A DNA stretch of 64,000 nucleotides from Actinomycetota bacterium (GCA_947449765.1 CANFSP010000002.1:62001-126000); one strand, 5' to 3'. Positions 15,430 to 24,583 are shown, numbered from the stretch's first letter. The notes: generated by a model from the sequence alone, not told the origin. Numbers and translations: made by a program.

Positions 15430-16698
15430 ATGACACAGAAATCTGATGACGGGTCATCGTCGGCCCCGGAGATTAAAGAACTTGAACAGATTGGTCGGCG
15501 GTCCGACACCCGAGACGTTCTCAACCACGCAACCCATCAAGCGATTGCTCAGTATGAGGACTACTTTATCGTCGACATTGACGCACACGTCTCAGAAGAT
15601 CAGTTCTGGGGTGAAGTACTCGAACTGATTGACAATGACGTCTGGAAGCACATTGGTCTCGATCAATTCGGCTCCTTTGGCGGCGGCAATGCCCTCCTCA
15701 ATCTCGCTCCCGGACTCTCGCAGCAAAGTGTTGGCGGTCGAATCGGACACCAGGGTCGACGCGAGCCGGTTGAGGGAGTAGCGGGTCACCCATTTGTGAC
15801 CGCGGCCCGACGAGGCATGGACGCACTCGGTCTCGACTATCAGGTGGTCTTCCCGAGCGCCATGTTGGTTCTGGGAATGCACCCGCAAGATGAGGTTGAA
15901 GTGGTCCTCGCTCGCGCGTTCAACCGCTGGCTGACTGAAGTCGTTCTTCCTCAGGATGATCGACTCAAGGGTCTGCTCTACCTTCCTTTCAACACCCCCG
16001 AGGTCTGTGAAGAGCTCGTCGAAAAGTACAAAGATGACGACAACATCATCGGATTTACCGTGTGTTCCACGCGAAACAACCCGGTCCACTCCGATGTGTA
16101 CAGCAAGCTCTATTCCATGATTGAGGCGACGGATAAGCCCTTGGCGTTTCACTCGGGATATCACTGGGGTGACCCCTCATTTGCTCAGCTGAATCGCTTC
16201 CTCTCAATGCACGCCCTGTCGTTTACCCACTACAACCAAATCCACGTCACAAACTGGATCATCAACGCCATGCCCGAACGGTTCCCCAAAATCAAAATGC
16301 TGTGGGTCGAAAGTGGTTTGGCCTGGATTCCGTTCCTCGCGCAGCGCCTCGATCACGAGGTGCTCATGCGCCCCAGTGAGGCACCGGGGCTGACCAAGTT
16401 GCCCAGTGAGTACATGCGTGAGATGTGGTACACGACCCAGCCCATGGAGCGCACGGACCTCGGCATGCTGGAAGCCACGATGAAATTTTTCAATGCGGAA
16501 ACCCAGCTCCTCTATTCATCGGATTGGCCGCACTGGGACTGGGACGCCCCGTCAACGATTAGCAACCTTCCCTTTCTTTCGGAGCAGGCAAAGCGAAACA
16601 TTCTCGGACTCAACGCTGCCAAGCTCTTCAATTTGGATGCCACGCGCAAACGTCCACCAGCTCAGCAGACTCTCGATGAGCGGCCGGGGGTTTCGTGA
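15430..16698 (+). CDS. Amidohydrolase-2 family metal-dependent hydrolase/decarboxylase
   Basis: This 422-residue TIM-barrel protein belongs to the amidohydrolase_2/ACMSD-like branch. Visible landmarks are a DAHVSEDQF start of the barrel (Asp-x-His), His in LAFHSGYHWG, and the late SSDWPHWDWD motif with the conserved Asp and His. Members of the branch decarboxylate or hydrolyse aromatic-ring-derived acids. The protein is about 80 residues longer than typical ACMSD, with an N-terminal extension before the first motif. Its stop overlaps the next start (TGATG), so it is coupled to a 101-residue protein and then a Rieske protein. The pairing with a Rieske partner is unusual. Substrate unknown. Confidence 0.85.
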   Translation: MTQKSDDGSSSAPEIKELEQIGRRSDTRDVLNHATHQAIAQYEDYFIVDIDAHVSEDQFWGEVLELIDNDVWKHIGLDQFGSFGGGNALLNLAPGLSQQSVGGRIGHQGRREPVEGVAGHPFVTAARRGMDALGLDYQVVFPSAMLVLGMHPQDEVEVVLARAFNRWLTEVVLPQDDRLKGLLYLPFNTPEVCEELVEKYKDDDNIIGFTVCSTRNNPVHSDVYSKLYSMIEATDKPLAFHSGYHWGDPSFAQLNRFLSMHALSFTHYNQIHVTNWIINAMPERFPKIKMLWVESGLAWIPFLAQRLDHEVLMRPSEAPGLTKLPSEYMREMWYTTQPMERTDLGMLEATMKFFNAETQLLYSSDWPHWDWDAPSTISNLPFLSEQAKRNILGLNAAKLFNLDATRKRPPAQQTLDERPGVS

Positions 16699-17000
16699 TG
16701 GGCGACGCGTCTACCCCTGAAGTGCAGGCATACAACGACCTCGTGCGTCAGCTGTCTGAGGCAGCTACAAAAATCATTGACTCCGGTCAGGCTGCTCTCA
16801 TCAGCGACGAAGCCCTGGTCGAACCCTTGTACGTCGCAGCCCGCATGTTTTCATCCAAAACGGATCGCGTCGGCAAGACCGAATGGCCGATCGCGACAGA
16901 TGCGCTCAACGCGACGGAGACCGTCGTCCTGGTCACCGCATTGCTCGAGGCCGCCGACGTCAACCTTTTCGACATGGCCATTTGGTACAGGAGGCTCTAG
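16698..17000 (+). CDS. Small orphan protein between amidohydrolase and Rieske
   Basis: I do not recognise this 100-residue protein. It is helical and acidic, without Cys, signal peptide or membrane span. Notable stretches are the EVQAYNDLVRQLSEAATKII helix and the C-terminal ALNATETVVLVTALLEAADV helix, ending in an aromatic WYRRL tail. Its ATG at 16698 overlaps the amidohydrolase stop (TGATG); a GTG one codon earlier is an alternative. Its TAG overlaps the GTG of the Rieske gene by one base. Such tight coupling suggests a stable complex with both neighbours, perhaps as a subunit or docking protein. Confidence 0.75.
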   Translation: MGDASTPEVQAYNDLVRQLSEAATKIIDSGQAALISDEALVEPLYVAARMFSSKTDRVGKTEWPIATDALNATETVVLVTALLEAADVNLFDMAIWYRRL

Positions 17001-17389
17001 TGGCAGCTCAAAACATCAAACCACTGCGGGATGTAGTCATCGGCAAGTATGACCAGCTTCGCACCAGAGAGCGAGTGGTTCTCGATATCGATGGCAAAGA
17101 AGTTGGCGTCTACTTTGAAGGCGATGAGGTTCGCGCCTGGCTCAATGTGTGTCCCCACGGGGGCGGGCCGGTCTGCCAGGGAAAAATCATGCCTCGCACC
17201 GTTCACAATTTTTTGCCAGGAGGCAAAAGTGGAGGTCTGGGCCATCACGAGTCGGAACGCAACATTGTGTGCCCATGGCACGGCTATGAATTCGGCATCC
17301 TCTCTGGCGAACATCCGATCAAGTCTGACGTGAAGCTCATCGCGGTTCCGGTGCGCATCTCAGACGGGGATGTCATCCTCTCGGTGTAG
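17000..17389 (+). CDS. Rieske [2Fe-2S] protein with long inter-motif insertion
   Basis: This 129-residue soluble iron-sulfur protein has a Rieske cluster with ligands Cys51-x-His53 (NVCPHGGG) and Cys91-x-x-His94 (VCPWHGYEF). Between His53 and Cys91 there are 37 residues, roughly twice the usual 15-17. The insertion contains Gly/Pro-rich and HH residues (about 71-90). The GTG start at 17000 is set by AGGAGG 5 bases upstream and by the one-base overlap (TAGTG) with the small protein. No oxygenase alpha subunit or reductase is found nearby, so it is not an obvious ring-hydroxylating ferredoxin. It could shuttle electrons to, or form a subunit of, the coupled amidohydrolase. Confidence 0.88.
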   Translation: MAAQNIKPLRDVVIGKYDQLRTRERVVLDIDGKEVGVYFEGDEVRAWLNVCPHGGGPVCQGKIMPRTVHNFLPGGKSGGLGHHESERNIVCPWHGYEFGILSGEHPIKSDVKLIAVPVRISDGDVILSV

Positions 17390-17402
17390 ACCTGCTTAAT
17401 GA

Positions 17403-17441
17403 GCCGGAGCCCCCTCGCGAGTGAGGGGGCTCCGGCTTTTT
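17403..17441 (+). terminator. Strong intrinsic terminator
   Basis: A perfect 14-base GC-rich stem (GCCGGAGCCCCCTC / GAGGGGGCTCCGGC) with a 6-base loop is followed directly by TTTTT. It lies 14 bases after the Rieske stop and closes the amidohydrolase-Rieske operon. The reverse direction lacks a T-run. Confidence 0.92.
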
Positions 17442-17453
17442 ACGCGCACGATG

Positions 17454-18887
17454 CTAATGAGAGACGGGAGCACCCTGCAACGACTTGAGTTCGAAGTATT
17501 CTTCGAGACCGTAACGACCGTACTCACGACCAAGACCAGACTGACCGTAGCCGCCGAATGGTGCCTGTAGGTTGAGCGGTTCGCCATTGATGACGACCTG
17601 TCCGGTGCGCAGCTGTCGAGCCATGGCTACAGCACGCTCACCACTCGAGGACCACACTCCGCCGGACAGCCCGTACGAGGCTGAGTTGGCCTGAGCCACC
17701 GCATCAGCTTCGTCGTCATACGGCATGATGGCCAACACCGGACCGAAGATTTCTTCTTGCGCGATGGTCATGGTTGGCGTGACATCACTGAACACGGTCG
17801 GCTCAACGTAGGCACCCACCGAGCGCGGTGGGGTGGTCCCACCGACGAGCAGTCGTGCACCTTCATCGATGCCCTTTTGGATGTAGCCGAGCACGCTCTT
17901 TTGCTGCGCAGGTGAGGCCATGGGGCCAACCTTCGTGTCGAGGTCTTCTGGGTCACCAACGGTCCACCCGGCAACCGCCTCCACCACAAGTTTTTCAACT
18001 TCAGCAAGTTTGGAGCGCGGCACGAGCAGACGCGACAAGGCGGCACACGCTTGTCCGTTGTTGGCGTAGCACTGTTTCACTGCGGTAGGAATGGCCTTCG
18101 CGAAATCTGCGTCGTCAAGGATCACGTTGGCGCTCTTACCACCAAGTTCGAGGGTGACCTTTTTGAGCGAGGCAGCTGCGCTGGCGGCAATCTTTTTGCC
18201 AGCGTTTGTTGAACCGGTGAAACTGACCATGTCGACCCCCGGATGGGTCACGATGGCTTCACCCACCGAAGCAGCATCACCGCTGACCAGGTTGAAGACA
18301 CCAGCGGGGAGGCCTGCTTTCTCAAACATTTCAGCGAGCACATAGGCGTTGAGAGGAGACACCTTGCTCGGCTTCAGCACGACGGTGCATCCCGCAACAA
18401 TTGCCGGAGCCACCTTGGCTGAAATTTGGTGGAGCGGGAAATTCCACGGTGTGATTGCACCGACGACCCCAATGGGATCGCGCACCACGAGACTTGAGCC
18501 CATCATTTCTTCACCCTCGGCGAGAATCTCTTCCATCGCGCGAGCGGCGAAGTCAAAGTTCTTAATGGCCAGGCTGACTTGCGCCATGCGCGCAAAGGCT
18601 CGTGGGGAACCCATTTCGTCACTGATGAGATCGGCGATTTCATCGTTGCGCTCCTTGAGCTGATCTCGAACACTGTCGAGAATGGCGATGCGCTTCTGTG
18701 GGTCCGTAGCGGCCCACGAGGGAAATGCTTTTCGAGCCGCGGCGACGGCGACGTCGACGTCGGCGGCATTGCCGGCGGCAATCGTGCCGACTAGCTCGTT
18801 GGTTGCCGGACTGCGAACTTCAATCACACCGGTTCCCTGTGACGGAATCCATGTGCCATCGACGTAGATGTGCAGGCGTTCAATCAT
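17454..18887 (-). CDS. NAD(P)-dependent aldehyde dehydrogenase
   Basis: This 477-residue ALDH-superfamily enzyme has TPWNFP at 146-151, general-base Glu247 in LELGGK and nucleophile Cys281 in NNGQACAAL. The NGQAC wording is typical of broad betaine/aromatic-type aldehyde dehydrogenases. It follows the ThDP-dependent decarboxylase-like gene by 15 bases on the same strand. That suggests the two act in sequence: a 2-oxo acid is decarboxylated and the resulting aldehyde is oxidised, as in the mandelate pathway (benzoylformate, benzaldehyde, benzoate). That is inference from order and family. The substrate is not readable from sequence. Confidence 0.9.
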   Translation of the reverse strand: MIERLHIYVDGTWIPSQGTGVIEVRSPATNELVGTIAAGNAADVDVAVAAARKAFPSWAATDPQKRIAILDSVRDQLKERNDEIADLISDEMGSPRAFARMAQVSLAIKNFDFAARAMEEILAEGEEMMGSSLVVRDPIGVVGAITPWNFPLHQISAKVAPAIVAGCTVVLKPSKVSPLNAYVLAEMFEKAGLPAGVFNLVSGDAASVGEAIVTHPGVDMVSFTGSTNAGKKIAASAAASLKKVTLELGGKSANVILDDADFAKAIPTAVKQCYANNGQACAALSRLLVPRSKLAEVEKLVVEAVAGWTVGDPEDLDTKVGPMASPAQQKSVLGYIQKGIDEGARLLVGGTTPPRSVGAYVEPTVFSDVTPTMTIAQEEIFGPVLAIMPYDDEADAVAQANSASYGLSGGVWSSSGERAVAMARQLRTGQVVINGEPLNLQAPFGGYGQSGLGREYGRYGLEEYFELKSLQGAPVSH

Positions 18888-18902
18888 GGGTGTTTACTCC
18901 TT

Positions 18903-20531
18903 TTAGCGAGGTGGCTGGGGAAGGAAATCGTGGATGAGGTGCCACGCACTCGGAAGTTCCGGAACGGGCACTTCAAGCAGCAGCGGCTCATTCGCCTTCT
19001 CAGCATTTTTGATTGCCGAGAGGAGAGCGTCGGGGCTAGCAATGCGTTCGCTCGCGATCCCAAACGCTTCACCGAGCTTGACGAAATCTGGGTTGGCCAG
19101 GTCGGTTGCGAGCATGCGGTTGAAGCGGTTCTTCTGCATGCGTCGCACGTTGCCGAACGCGTTGTCCGAAAAGACCACGGTAATCAGCCCAATGTTGTAC
19201 TTGCGAGCTGTTGAGAGTTCCTGCATGTTCCAGCCGAAGCCGCCATCCCCGTTGATTGAGACGGTGACCCGATCAGGATTGCCGGCTTTGGCGCCGAGCG
19301 CAGTGGCAAAGCCGTAACCCAAGGTGCCCTGGTAGCCGGGGGTGATGTACGTGTTGGGGCCGTAGACCGGGAAACCCACTTCGCTGAGGTAACCAACCTG
19401 AGTGAGTTCATTGACGAGGATGCCGTCTTCAGGGATGGCCTCGCGGAGTGCGCGTACCCAGCTGGCCTGCGGCATGACCGCATCCACTTGAGCCTGTGCA
19501 TCCGCCCGAATCTCGTCGAGCGTGACGAGGATGCCGGATCGCTCGTTGGCAGACAAGGCGTCGCGCAAGGCGCTGAGACCGAGTCGCGCGTCCGAGTGAA
19601 TCGCTACGTCGGCGCGACGTGGCGCGCCCAAATCGCGCTCCTCCGTGTTGAGGAAAATGAGTTTGGTGCGTGGGTCGGTCTTGATCACATGAGCGTGACC
19701 ATCGAGGAAACGACTGCCGACAACCAGGATGACGTCTGCTTCAGGGATGAGGCGACGACCACCCAAACTCGTGACGGCGAGCGGGTGGCGGTTGTCGAGG
19801 GCGCCTCGTCCGTGCAGGCTCATCACCACCGGAACATTGATGTGTTCGGCAAGTGCGCGAAGCTCGTCGCTAGCCTTGCCGGCGAGCACTCCGCCACCGA
19901 CGTAGACGAGGGGGCGCTCAGCTGCGGCCAACAAGGCCGCTGCTTCACTGATGCGCTTGGGGTCTGGTTCGACCACGTCACGACTGAAGTCGGCGTCGAT
20001 GAGTGTTACGTCAGCCCGGGATTCGAGAACGTCCGGTGGGATTTCAATGCCTACTGGGGCAGGGCGACCGCTACGCAACTGGTGCATCGCATCGTGCACG
20101 AGTTGGGGAATCTCTGCGGGGGTAAGGGCCATGCCCGTCCACTTCGTGACCGTGCCCAGGGTGTGTGTCTGATCGTTGACCTCGTGCAGTGCTCCGAGAC
20201 CTTTTCCGATGTGCTCCGACGGTACCTGACCCACAATGGCGAGGACCGGAGAAGAGCAGGCATACGCTGTCGACAGCGCCGCGGTGGCGTTCAGCATTCC
20301 GGGGCCGGGAACAATCATGCAGACGCCGGGTTCACCTGTGGTGCGAGCGTAGCCGTCCGCCATGTAGGCCGCACCCTGTTCGTGGCGGGTGTTCCAGAAC
20401 GTCAAGTCATCTTGTACTTGAGCGAGTCCATCAACCGCAAAGTCCAGCTGAACGCCGGGCACGCCAAACATCTGAGTGATGCCTTCCCGAACAAGCTGTT
20501 GAGCCAGCGCTTCACCGCCAGAAAGCTCCAT
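18903..20531 (-). CDS. Thiamine-diphosphate-dependent enzyme (benzoylformate decarboxylase/acetolactate synthase-like)
   Basis: This 542-residue ThDP enzyme has the activating Glu51 in TRHEQGAAYMADGYAR. The PP-Mg binding motif GDG...N is at about residues 427-455, within INGDGGFGWNMQE and FSDNAFGN. The three-domain order (PYR, central, PP) is complete. Family members decarboxylate or carboligate 2-oxo acids; benzoylformate-decarboxylase-like action is suggested by the downstream aldehyde dehydrogenase. The start ATG is preceded by a weak AAAGG. The AT-rich promoter candidate lies about 40 bases upstream. A second ThDP enzyme of the same family occurs at 50266-51870, so substrate division is likely. 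Confidence 0.88.
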   Translation of the reverse strand: MELSGGEALAQQLVREGITQMFGVPGVQLDFAVDGLAQVQDDLTFWNTRHEQGAAYMADGYARTTGEPGVCMIVPGPGMLNATAALSTAYACSSPVLAIVGQVPSEHIGKGLGALHEVNDQTHTLGTVTKWTGMALTPAEIPQLVHDAMHQLRSGRPAPVGIEIPPDVLESRADVTLIDADFSRDVVEPDPKRISEAAALLAAAERPLVYVGGGVLAGKASDELRALAEHINVPVVMSLHGRGALDNRHPLAVTSLGGRRLIPEADVILVVGSRFLDGHAHVIKTDPRTKLIFLNTEERDLGAPRRADVAIHSDARLGLSALRDALSANERSGILVTLDEIRADAQAQVDAVMPQASWVRALREAIPEDGILVNELTQVGYLSEVGFPVYGPNTYITPGYQGTLGYGFATALGAKAGNPDRVTVSINGDGGFGWNMQELSTARKYNIGLITVVFSDNAFGNVRRMQKNRFNRMLATDLANPDFVKLGEAFGIASERIASPDALLSAIKNAEKANEPLLLEVPVPELPSAWHLIHDFLPQPPR

Positions 20532-20571
20532 TGGATACGACCTTTCGCTATGAGGCCCACAGAGCCGTCGT

Positions 20572-20602
20572 CTAAATATATGACTATTCTAGGTTTTGCG
20601 AA
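20572..20602 (-). promoter_or_regulatory. Candidate promoter/operator of the ThDP-ALDH operon
   Basis: On the minus strand TTCGCA (20602-20597) and TATATT (20580-20575) are 16 bases apart. The -10 is part of TAGTCATATATTTAG (20586-20572). This 15-mer matches TAGTTATATGTTTAG upstream of the hydratase-lyase gene at 13 of 15 positions, at a similar distance from the start codon. Confidence 0.4.
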
Positions 20603-20627
20603 AGTCTGAGTTGTTATGGGGTGTTTT

Positions 20628-21803
20628 TCACCACAAACCCGCGAGATGCGCGATGCGCAGGCCGGTGTGCAGTTCCCGTCGCACAACTCCGTCAGAGAGA
20701 TCCAATCCGGTGACTTCGCGAATTTTGTCGAGACGGTAGTAGAAGGTGCTTCGGTGAATGTGCAAGTCTTTTGCGGTCGCCTGCGCATCCCCGCCGAAAT
20801 CAAGATACGCATTGAGGGTGTGAGCCAAATCGATTCCGGACTGGTTCTCGAGTAGCTTGGCCACGCCCTCGGGCAGGTCACTCACCGAAAGGGACGCGAG
20901 AGGAAGTTGGAGCAAGAGCCGATCGAGTCCGAGGTCTGACCAGTCGGCTAAAAATCGCATCGATGATGTGTCACGGATGAGTGAATCGATGGCGATGTGG
21001 GATTCGCGTAACGATGAATCCAGCTCTGCAAGGTCAGATGTGGCGCCGCCAAGGCCGCCGACCACCACTCCCAACGTCAGGTTCTTGAGCGCTGTCACTA
21101 TTTTGTGAGAGTCAAGCGGCCCGGCGATCACGAGTGTTCCGGTGGATTGTTGCGCCACGCCGAACGAGTGAAACGGTGTGGCCCGAATGACCGCTCGCGT
21201 CGCTTCTTCCGTCTCAAGTGCGAGCATGGCCAGGTCTCTGCCGGCCGCGTTCACGGGCTGCAAACTGAGGACGCGGTATTCGCTCATTTCGGGGAGGAGG
21301 CGAAAAGCCTTGACCGATTCAGCCCCACGAGTGCGCTCAGCCGCTTGCGACGAAAGCAAGTCGCTCATCACGGACTGGCGAAAGTCGACTTCGTCCTCGT
21401 CGGCAATCGTTCTGACGGCAACGAGCGGGGCGAGCTGAGTTGCGGCGTTGGTGAGGTCACCCATGAACTCGGGACTGATGTCACCGATGTGTTCTGCGCC
21501 CGGTTGCGAAAACGTGAGAAAACCGTAGAGGCGACCCTTGTACCGCAGTGGCACAACAACGCGAGCAGGGACATCATCGTGAGCGGCCAGTAAGACGGGT
21601 GACTCGGAGGTTCGCACCTTCGACGCGGCAATCATTTCAGCCGCTTGAGGAGTGGCTTTTCGTCCCAAGATGACGGCAAGACGACCACGATCGACGGTTT
21701 CATCATGCTCGCTGAAGGTGAGAACGCGGAGGTCGAGGTCAAAAATGACGATTGCCCGGTCGAGAGATTCGGCGGTCAGTTGAACGGCTTCGTGCAGGTT
21801 CAT
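20628..21803 (-). CDS. PucR/CdaR-family transcriptional regulator
   Basis: This 391-residue activator-type regulator has a C-terminal PucR helix-turn-helix (TLNAYLDFGGDAQATAKDLH, then HRSTFYYRLDKIREVTGLDL). The N-terminal half looks like a GAF-type sensory domain, with VVPLRYKGRLYGFLTFSQPG. The start at 21803 (MNLHEAVQLTAE) has GGAGG 8 bases ahead; the frame is open 105 bases further, but that extension overlaps the divergent gene. It lies between two catabolic units and is divergent from the aldehyde dehydrogenase at 21950. It therefore probably controls that gene, the ThDP-ALDH pair, or both. PucR-family proteins commonly respond to pathway substrates; the ligand here is unknown. Confidence 0.87.
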   Translation of the reverse strand: MNLHEAVQLTAESLDRAIVIFDLDLRVLTFSEHDETVDRGRLAVILGRKATPQAAEMIAASKVRTSESPVLLAAHDDVPARVVVPLRYKGRLYGFLTFSQPGAEHIGDISPEFMGDLTNAATQLAPLVAVRTIADEDEVDFRQSVMSDLLSSQAAERTRGAESVKAFRLLPEMSEYRVLSLQPVNAAGRDLAMLALETEEATRAVIRATPFHSFGVAQQSTGTLVIAGPLDSHKIVTALKNLTLGVVVGGLGGATSDLAELDSSLRESHIAIDSLIRDTSSMRFLADWSDLGLDRLLLQLPLASLSVSDLPEGVAKLLENQSGIDLAHTLNAYLDFGGDAQATAKDLHIHRSTFYYRLDKIREVTGLDLSDGVVRRELHTGLRIAHLAGLW

Positions 21804-21949
21804 GCCCGTTGTCCTCCCGCGGCGTCGAGTTGTCGTCTTCAGACATTCTGTCGCATAAGCAGAAAAGAGTTTAGTTTGGTTGTGCGACGGGCAATCGCAT
21901 GCCGGCAAGTAGTGTCGGCTTGAACTGTTATCGACAAGCGAGGCTACAC

Positions 21950-23395
21950 GTGTCAGAAAAATGGAAAAGTGCCGACGTTGACGGGATGTTGTTCTCCGAC
22001 GGTTGGCGGTCGGGAAACGGCGGTAGCTATGAGATTCTTTCTCCGATCGACGGACACAGTGTCGGAACGGTCGCGCTAGCTAACGAAAAAGATGTTCAGC
22101 GTGCCGGAGAGCTAGCCACCGCCGCTCAAATTGCCTGGGGACAGACGAGTTTCAGCGAACGTGGCGACCTGATGCTCCGCGCAGCCGACGCCCTCGAAGA
22201 CATGCGGGATGAGGTCCTTCGTCTCTTGGCGGTGGAAAGTGGGTCGGGGACAGTCAAGGCAAACAGTGAAATCGATAAGGCTCTTGACGAATTGCGAACC
22301 GCCGCAGCTCTGCCATCGGCACCCCAGGGTGAGGTTCTGGCACACGACAAAAATTTTGCATTGAGTATCGCTCGGCGCGTTCCGGTTGGAGTAGTGGGCG
22401 TGATCGCACCGTGGAACGCGCCTCTCATGCTCGCCATCAGATCGGTTGCACCGGCCATTGCCCTCGGGAATGCCGTCATCCTCAAGCCCGATGTGAAAAC
22501 GTCTTTTTCTGGGGGGCACGTCATTGCCGCGGCATTTGAACGAGCCGGCCTCCCTGCCAATGTCTTGCACGTGCTGCCCGGAGGTCCAGAAACCGGCGAG
22601 GCGTTGGTCAGGTCACCGCACACTCAGATGATTTCGTTCACCGGATCCACCGCAGCGGGACGCCGTGTCGGGGAAGTTGCCGGTGGACTGATGAAGCGCG
22701 TCGTCCTGGAATTGGGTGGCAAGAACGCCATCATCGTGTTCGAGGATGCCGATCTCGACCGGGCCGTCGACGCCGCAGCAAAGAGCTCCTTTGGTCATCA
22801 GGGGCAAATTTGCATGGCAACGGGACGCCACTTAGTGCACGAAAAAATCGCGGACGAGTACATGGCTAAACTCATCGCCCGCGTCGATTCGATGCGTATG
22901 GGTGATCCTCGTGAGAAGGGCGTGAATGTTGGTCCTCTGATCAGTGAGCAACAGGCTGAACGTGTTCAGGCCATCGTGGACGCATCGGTCAGTGACGGCG
23001 CAACCATCGTGCGCGGTGGTACTCACGATGGCGTGTATTTCACACCGACCATCCTCGACGGCGTGGACGTGAACAACCCCGCGTTCCAAGCCGAAATTTT
23101 TGGTCCCGTTGCTCCGATCACCCGATTTGCCTCTGATGACGAAGCCATTCAGCTCGCCCAGGCGACGACCTATGGGCTGTCGGCCGCCATTCACACTCGT
23201 GACGTGGCTCGTGCACTCGAGATGGCCGGCAAACTCCGCACGGGAATGGTTCACATCAATGGAACCACGGTGAACGACAATGCTCAGGTGCCCATGGGAG
23301 GTATGGGTGACTCCGGTAACGGCGGCAGGTATGGCGGGCACTGGAGTGTTGACGAATTCACGTACTGGCAGTGGGTGTCAGTTGCGCCCGCCTGA
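21950..23395 (+). CDS. Benzaldehyde/vanillin dehydrogenase-like aldehyde dehydrogenase
   Basis: This 481-residue ALDH has APWNAP at 153-158, Glu254 in LELGGK and Cys288 in HQGQICMATGR. The HQGQICM context and the HINGTTVNDNAQVPMGG stretch near the C-terminus are features I associate with benzaldehyde, vanillin and salicylaldehyde dehydrogenases. It would oxidise aldehydes released by the hydroxycinnamoyl-CoA hydratase-lyase encoded at 37.8-38.6 kb. I prefer the GTG at 21950 (GAGG 6 bases upstream) to the ATG at 21899, which would overlap the divergent regulator promoter and add untypical residues. It is transcribed alone, divergent from the PucR regulator. Confidence 0.88.
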   Translation: MSEKWKSADVDGMLFSDGWRSGNGGSYEILSPIDGHSVGTVALANEKDVQRAGELATAAQIAWGQTSFSERGDLMLRAADALEDMRDEVLRLLAVESGSGTVKANSEIDKALDELRTAAALPSAPQGEVLAHDKNFALSIARRVPVGVVGVIAPWNAPLMLAIRSVAPAIALGNAVILKPDVKTSFSGGHVIAAAFERAGLPANVLHVLPGGPETGEALVRSPHTQMISFTGSTAAGRRVGEVAGGLMKRVVLELGGKNAIIVFEDADLDRAVDAAAKSSFGHQGQICMATGRHLVHEKIADEYMAKLIARVDSMRMGDPREKGVNVGPLISEQQAERVQAIVDASVSDGATIVRGGTHDGVYFTPTILDGVDVNNPAFQAEIFGPVAPITRFASDDEAIQLAQATTYGLSAAIHTRDVARALEMAGKLRTGMVHINGTTVNDNAQVPMGGMGDSGNGGRYGGHWSVDEFTYWQWVSVAPA

Positions 23396-23578
23396 GACTC
23401 TGTGCCACCGGTCAGGAAGAGGCTCCGACACCGTGTCTGATGAAGGCGTCGGACTTTCGCGCACTGGTGTGAGGAGCAAATCAGTCTCGTCGCCTATTTT
23501 CGGATTACCCCATCACAAGCTTTGCCTCGTGGCACGTTCTACTTATCTCGACAACCCAACTTTCGCAAGGGAGCACAA

Positions 23579-24583
23579 ATGATTATTGATGTTCACGGAC
23601 ACATGTCAGCACCGTCCGACTTTTACGCGTGGAAAGCCGGCTTGCTGGCTCACCGCGGATCACACGGAGGTAAGCCACCGGTGATCACGGATGACGCTCT
23701 TCGCGCATCGTACTTCGCCCCAAATCACAACTTTGGGGACATTTCCCACATGCAGCACCTTGACGATGCGGGAATTGATTTGCAGCTCATTTCTCCGCGG
23801 CCGTATCAGATGATGCACTCGGAGCGACCTGCCAAATTGGTTGAGTGGTTCACCGCTGAAGCAAACAACCTCATCCACCGGGCTACGGAACTCTTCCCGG
23901 GACGGTTCAAAGGCATTGCCGGTCTCCCACAGAGCCCCGATCTTGAGCCAGCTCAATGGTTAGGCGAACTTCGCCGCACCGTCACCGAGATGGGCTTTGT
24001 TGGCGTGATGCTCAACTCAGACCCGTTCGAGGGGACTCAGACTCCGCCGGCACTCGGTGAACGGTACTGGTATCCGGTCTACGAGGCGCTGTGTGAACTC
24101 GATGTTCCGGTTCTCTTGCACTCGGCCGGATGTAAACCACCAGCACGCGAGCCGTACAGCTTGCACTTCATTCAAGAAGAAACCGTGTCGGTGTGGAGCC
24201 TGGTCAACTCCGATGTTCTGAAGGATTTCCCCGACCTCAAGGTCATCGTCTCTCACGGTGGCGGAGCAATTCCATACCAGGTAGGACGCTTCCTTCCCTC
24301 GGTCGTGCGAACCGGTGTCTCGTACATTGACAAGCTCCGCAAGCTCTACTTTGACTCGTGCCTCTACACCCAAGAAGGGCTCGAGCTGCTGTTCAAAGTT
24401 GTGGGTACCGACCGAGTGCTCTTCGGCTCCGAGAAGCCCGGTACGGGTTCCCAGATCGATCCGTCGAACGGTCGCTGGTTTGACGACATCCACTTGCTCA
24501 TTGATGACATCGAGTGGCTGCCCGCGGACGAGCGCGAGGCCGTGATGAACGGTAACGCCAAGAAGATTTTCCGAAACCTCTAG
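23579..24583 (+). CDS. ligJ: LigJ-like 4-oxalomesaconate hydratase (amidohydrolase family)
   Basis: This 334-residue amidohydrolase-2 protein resembles Sphingomonas LigJ as remembered. The shared parts are IIDVHGHMSAP at the N-terminus, a GFVGVMLNSDP stretch, LKVIVSHGGGAIPYQVGRF, YFDSCLYTQEGLELL, and RVLFGSEKPGTGSQIDP with a GNAKKIF ending. LigJ hydrates 4-oxalomesaconate to 4-carboxy-4-hydroxy-2-oxoadipate in protocatechuate/gallate 4,5-cleavage. The immediate neighbours are RraA-family proteins, one of which is LigK-like and would cleave that product. The start at 23579 (AAGGGAG upstream) is preferred to one 57 bases earlier. Other ACMSD-like activities cannot be excluded. Confidence 0.82.
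   Translation: MIIDVHGHMSAPSDFYAWKAGLLAHRGSHGGKPPVITDDALRASYFAPNHNFGDISHMQHLDDAGIDLQLISPRPYQMMHSERPAKLVEWFTAEANNLIHRATELFPGRFKGIAGLPQSPDLEPAQWLGELRRTVTEMGFVGVMLNSDPFEGTQTPPALGERYWYPVYEALCELDVPVLLHSAGCKPPAREPYSLHFIQEETVSVWSLVNSDVLKDFPDLKVIVSHGGGAIPYQVGRFLPSVVRTGVSYIDKLRKLYFDSCLYTQEGLELLFKVVGTDRVLFGSEKPGTGSQIDPSNGRWFDDIHLLIDDIEWLPADEREAVMNGNAKKIFRNL

Noticed and set aside
15430-17389. Rieske protein as ferredoxin of a ring-hydroxylating dioxygenase
   Set aside because: No alpha-subunit (Rieske plus mononuclear iron) oxygenase or ferredoxin reductase is present in the window, and the inter-motif spacing is atypical.
19488-20609. 373-codon open frame opposite the ThDP enzyme
   Set aside because: The opposite strand encodes a complete, motif-bearing ThDP enzyme. 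This frame has no recognisable domain.
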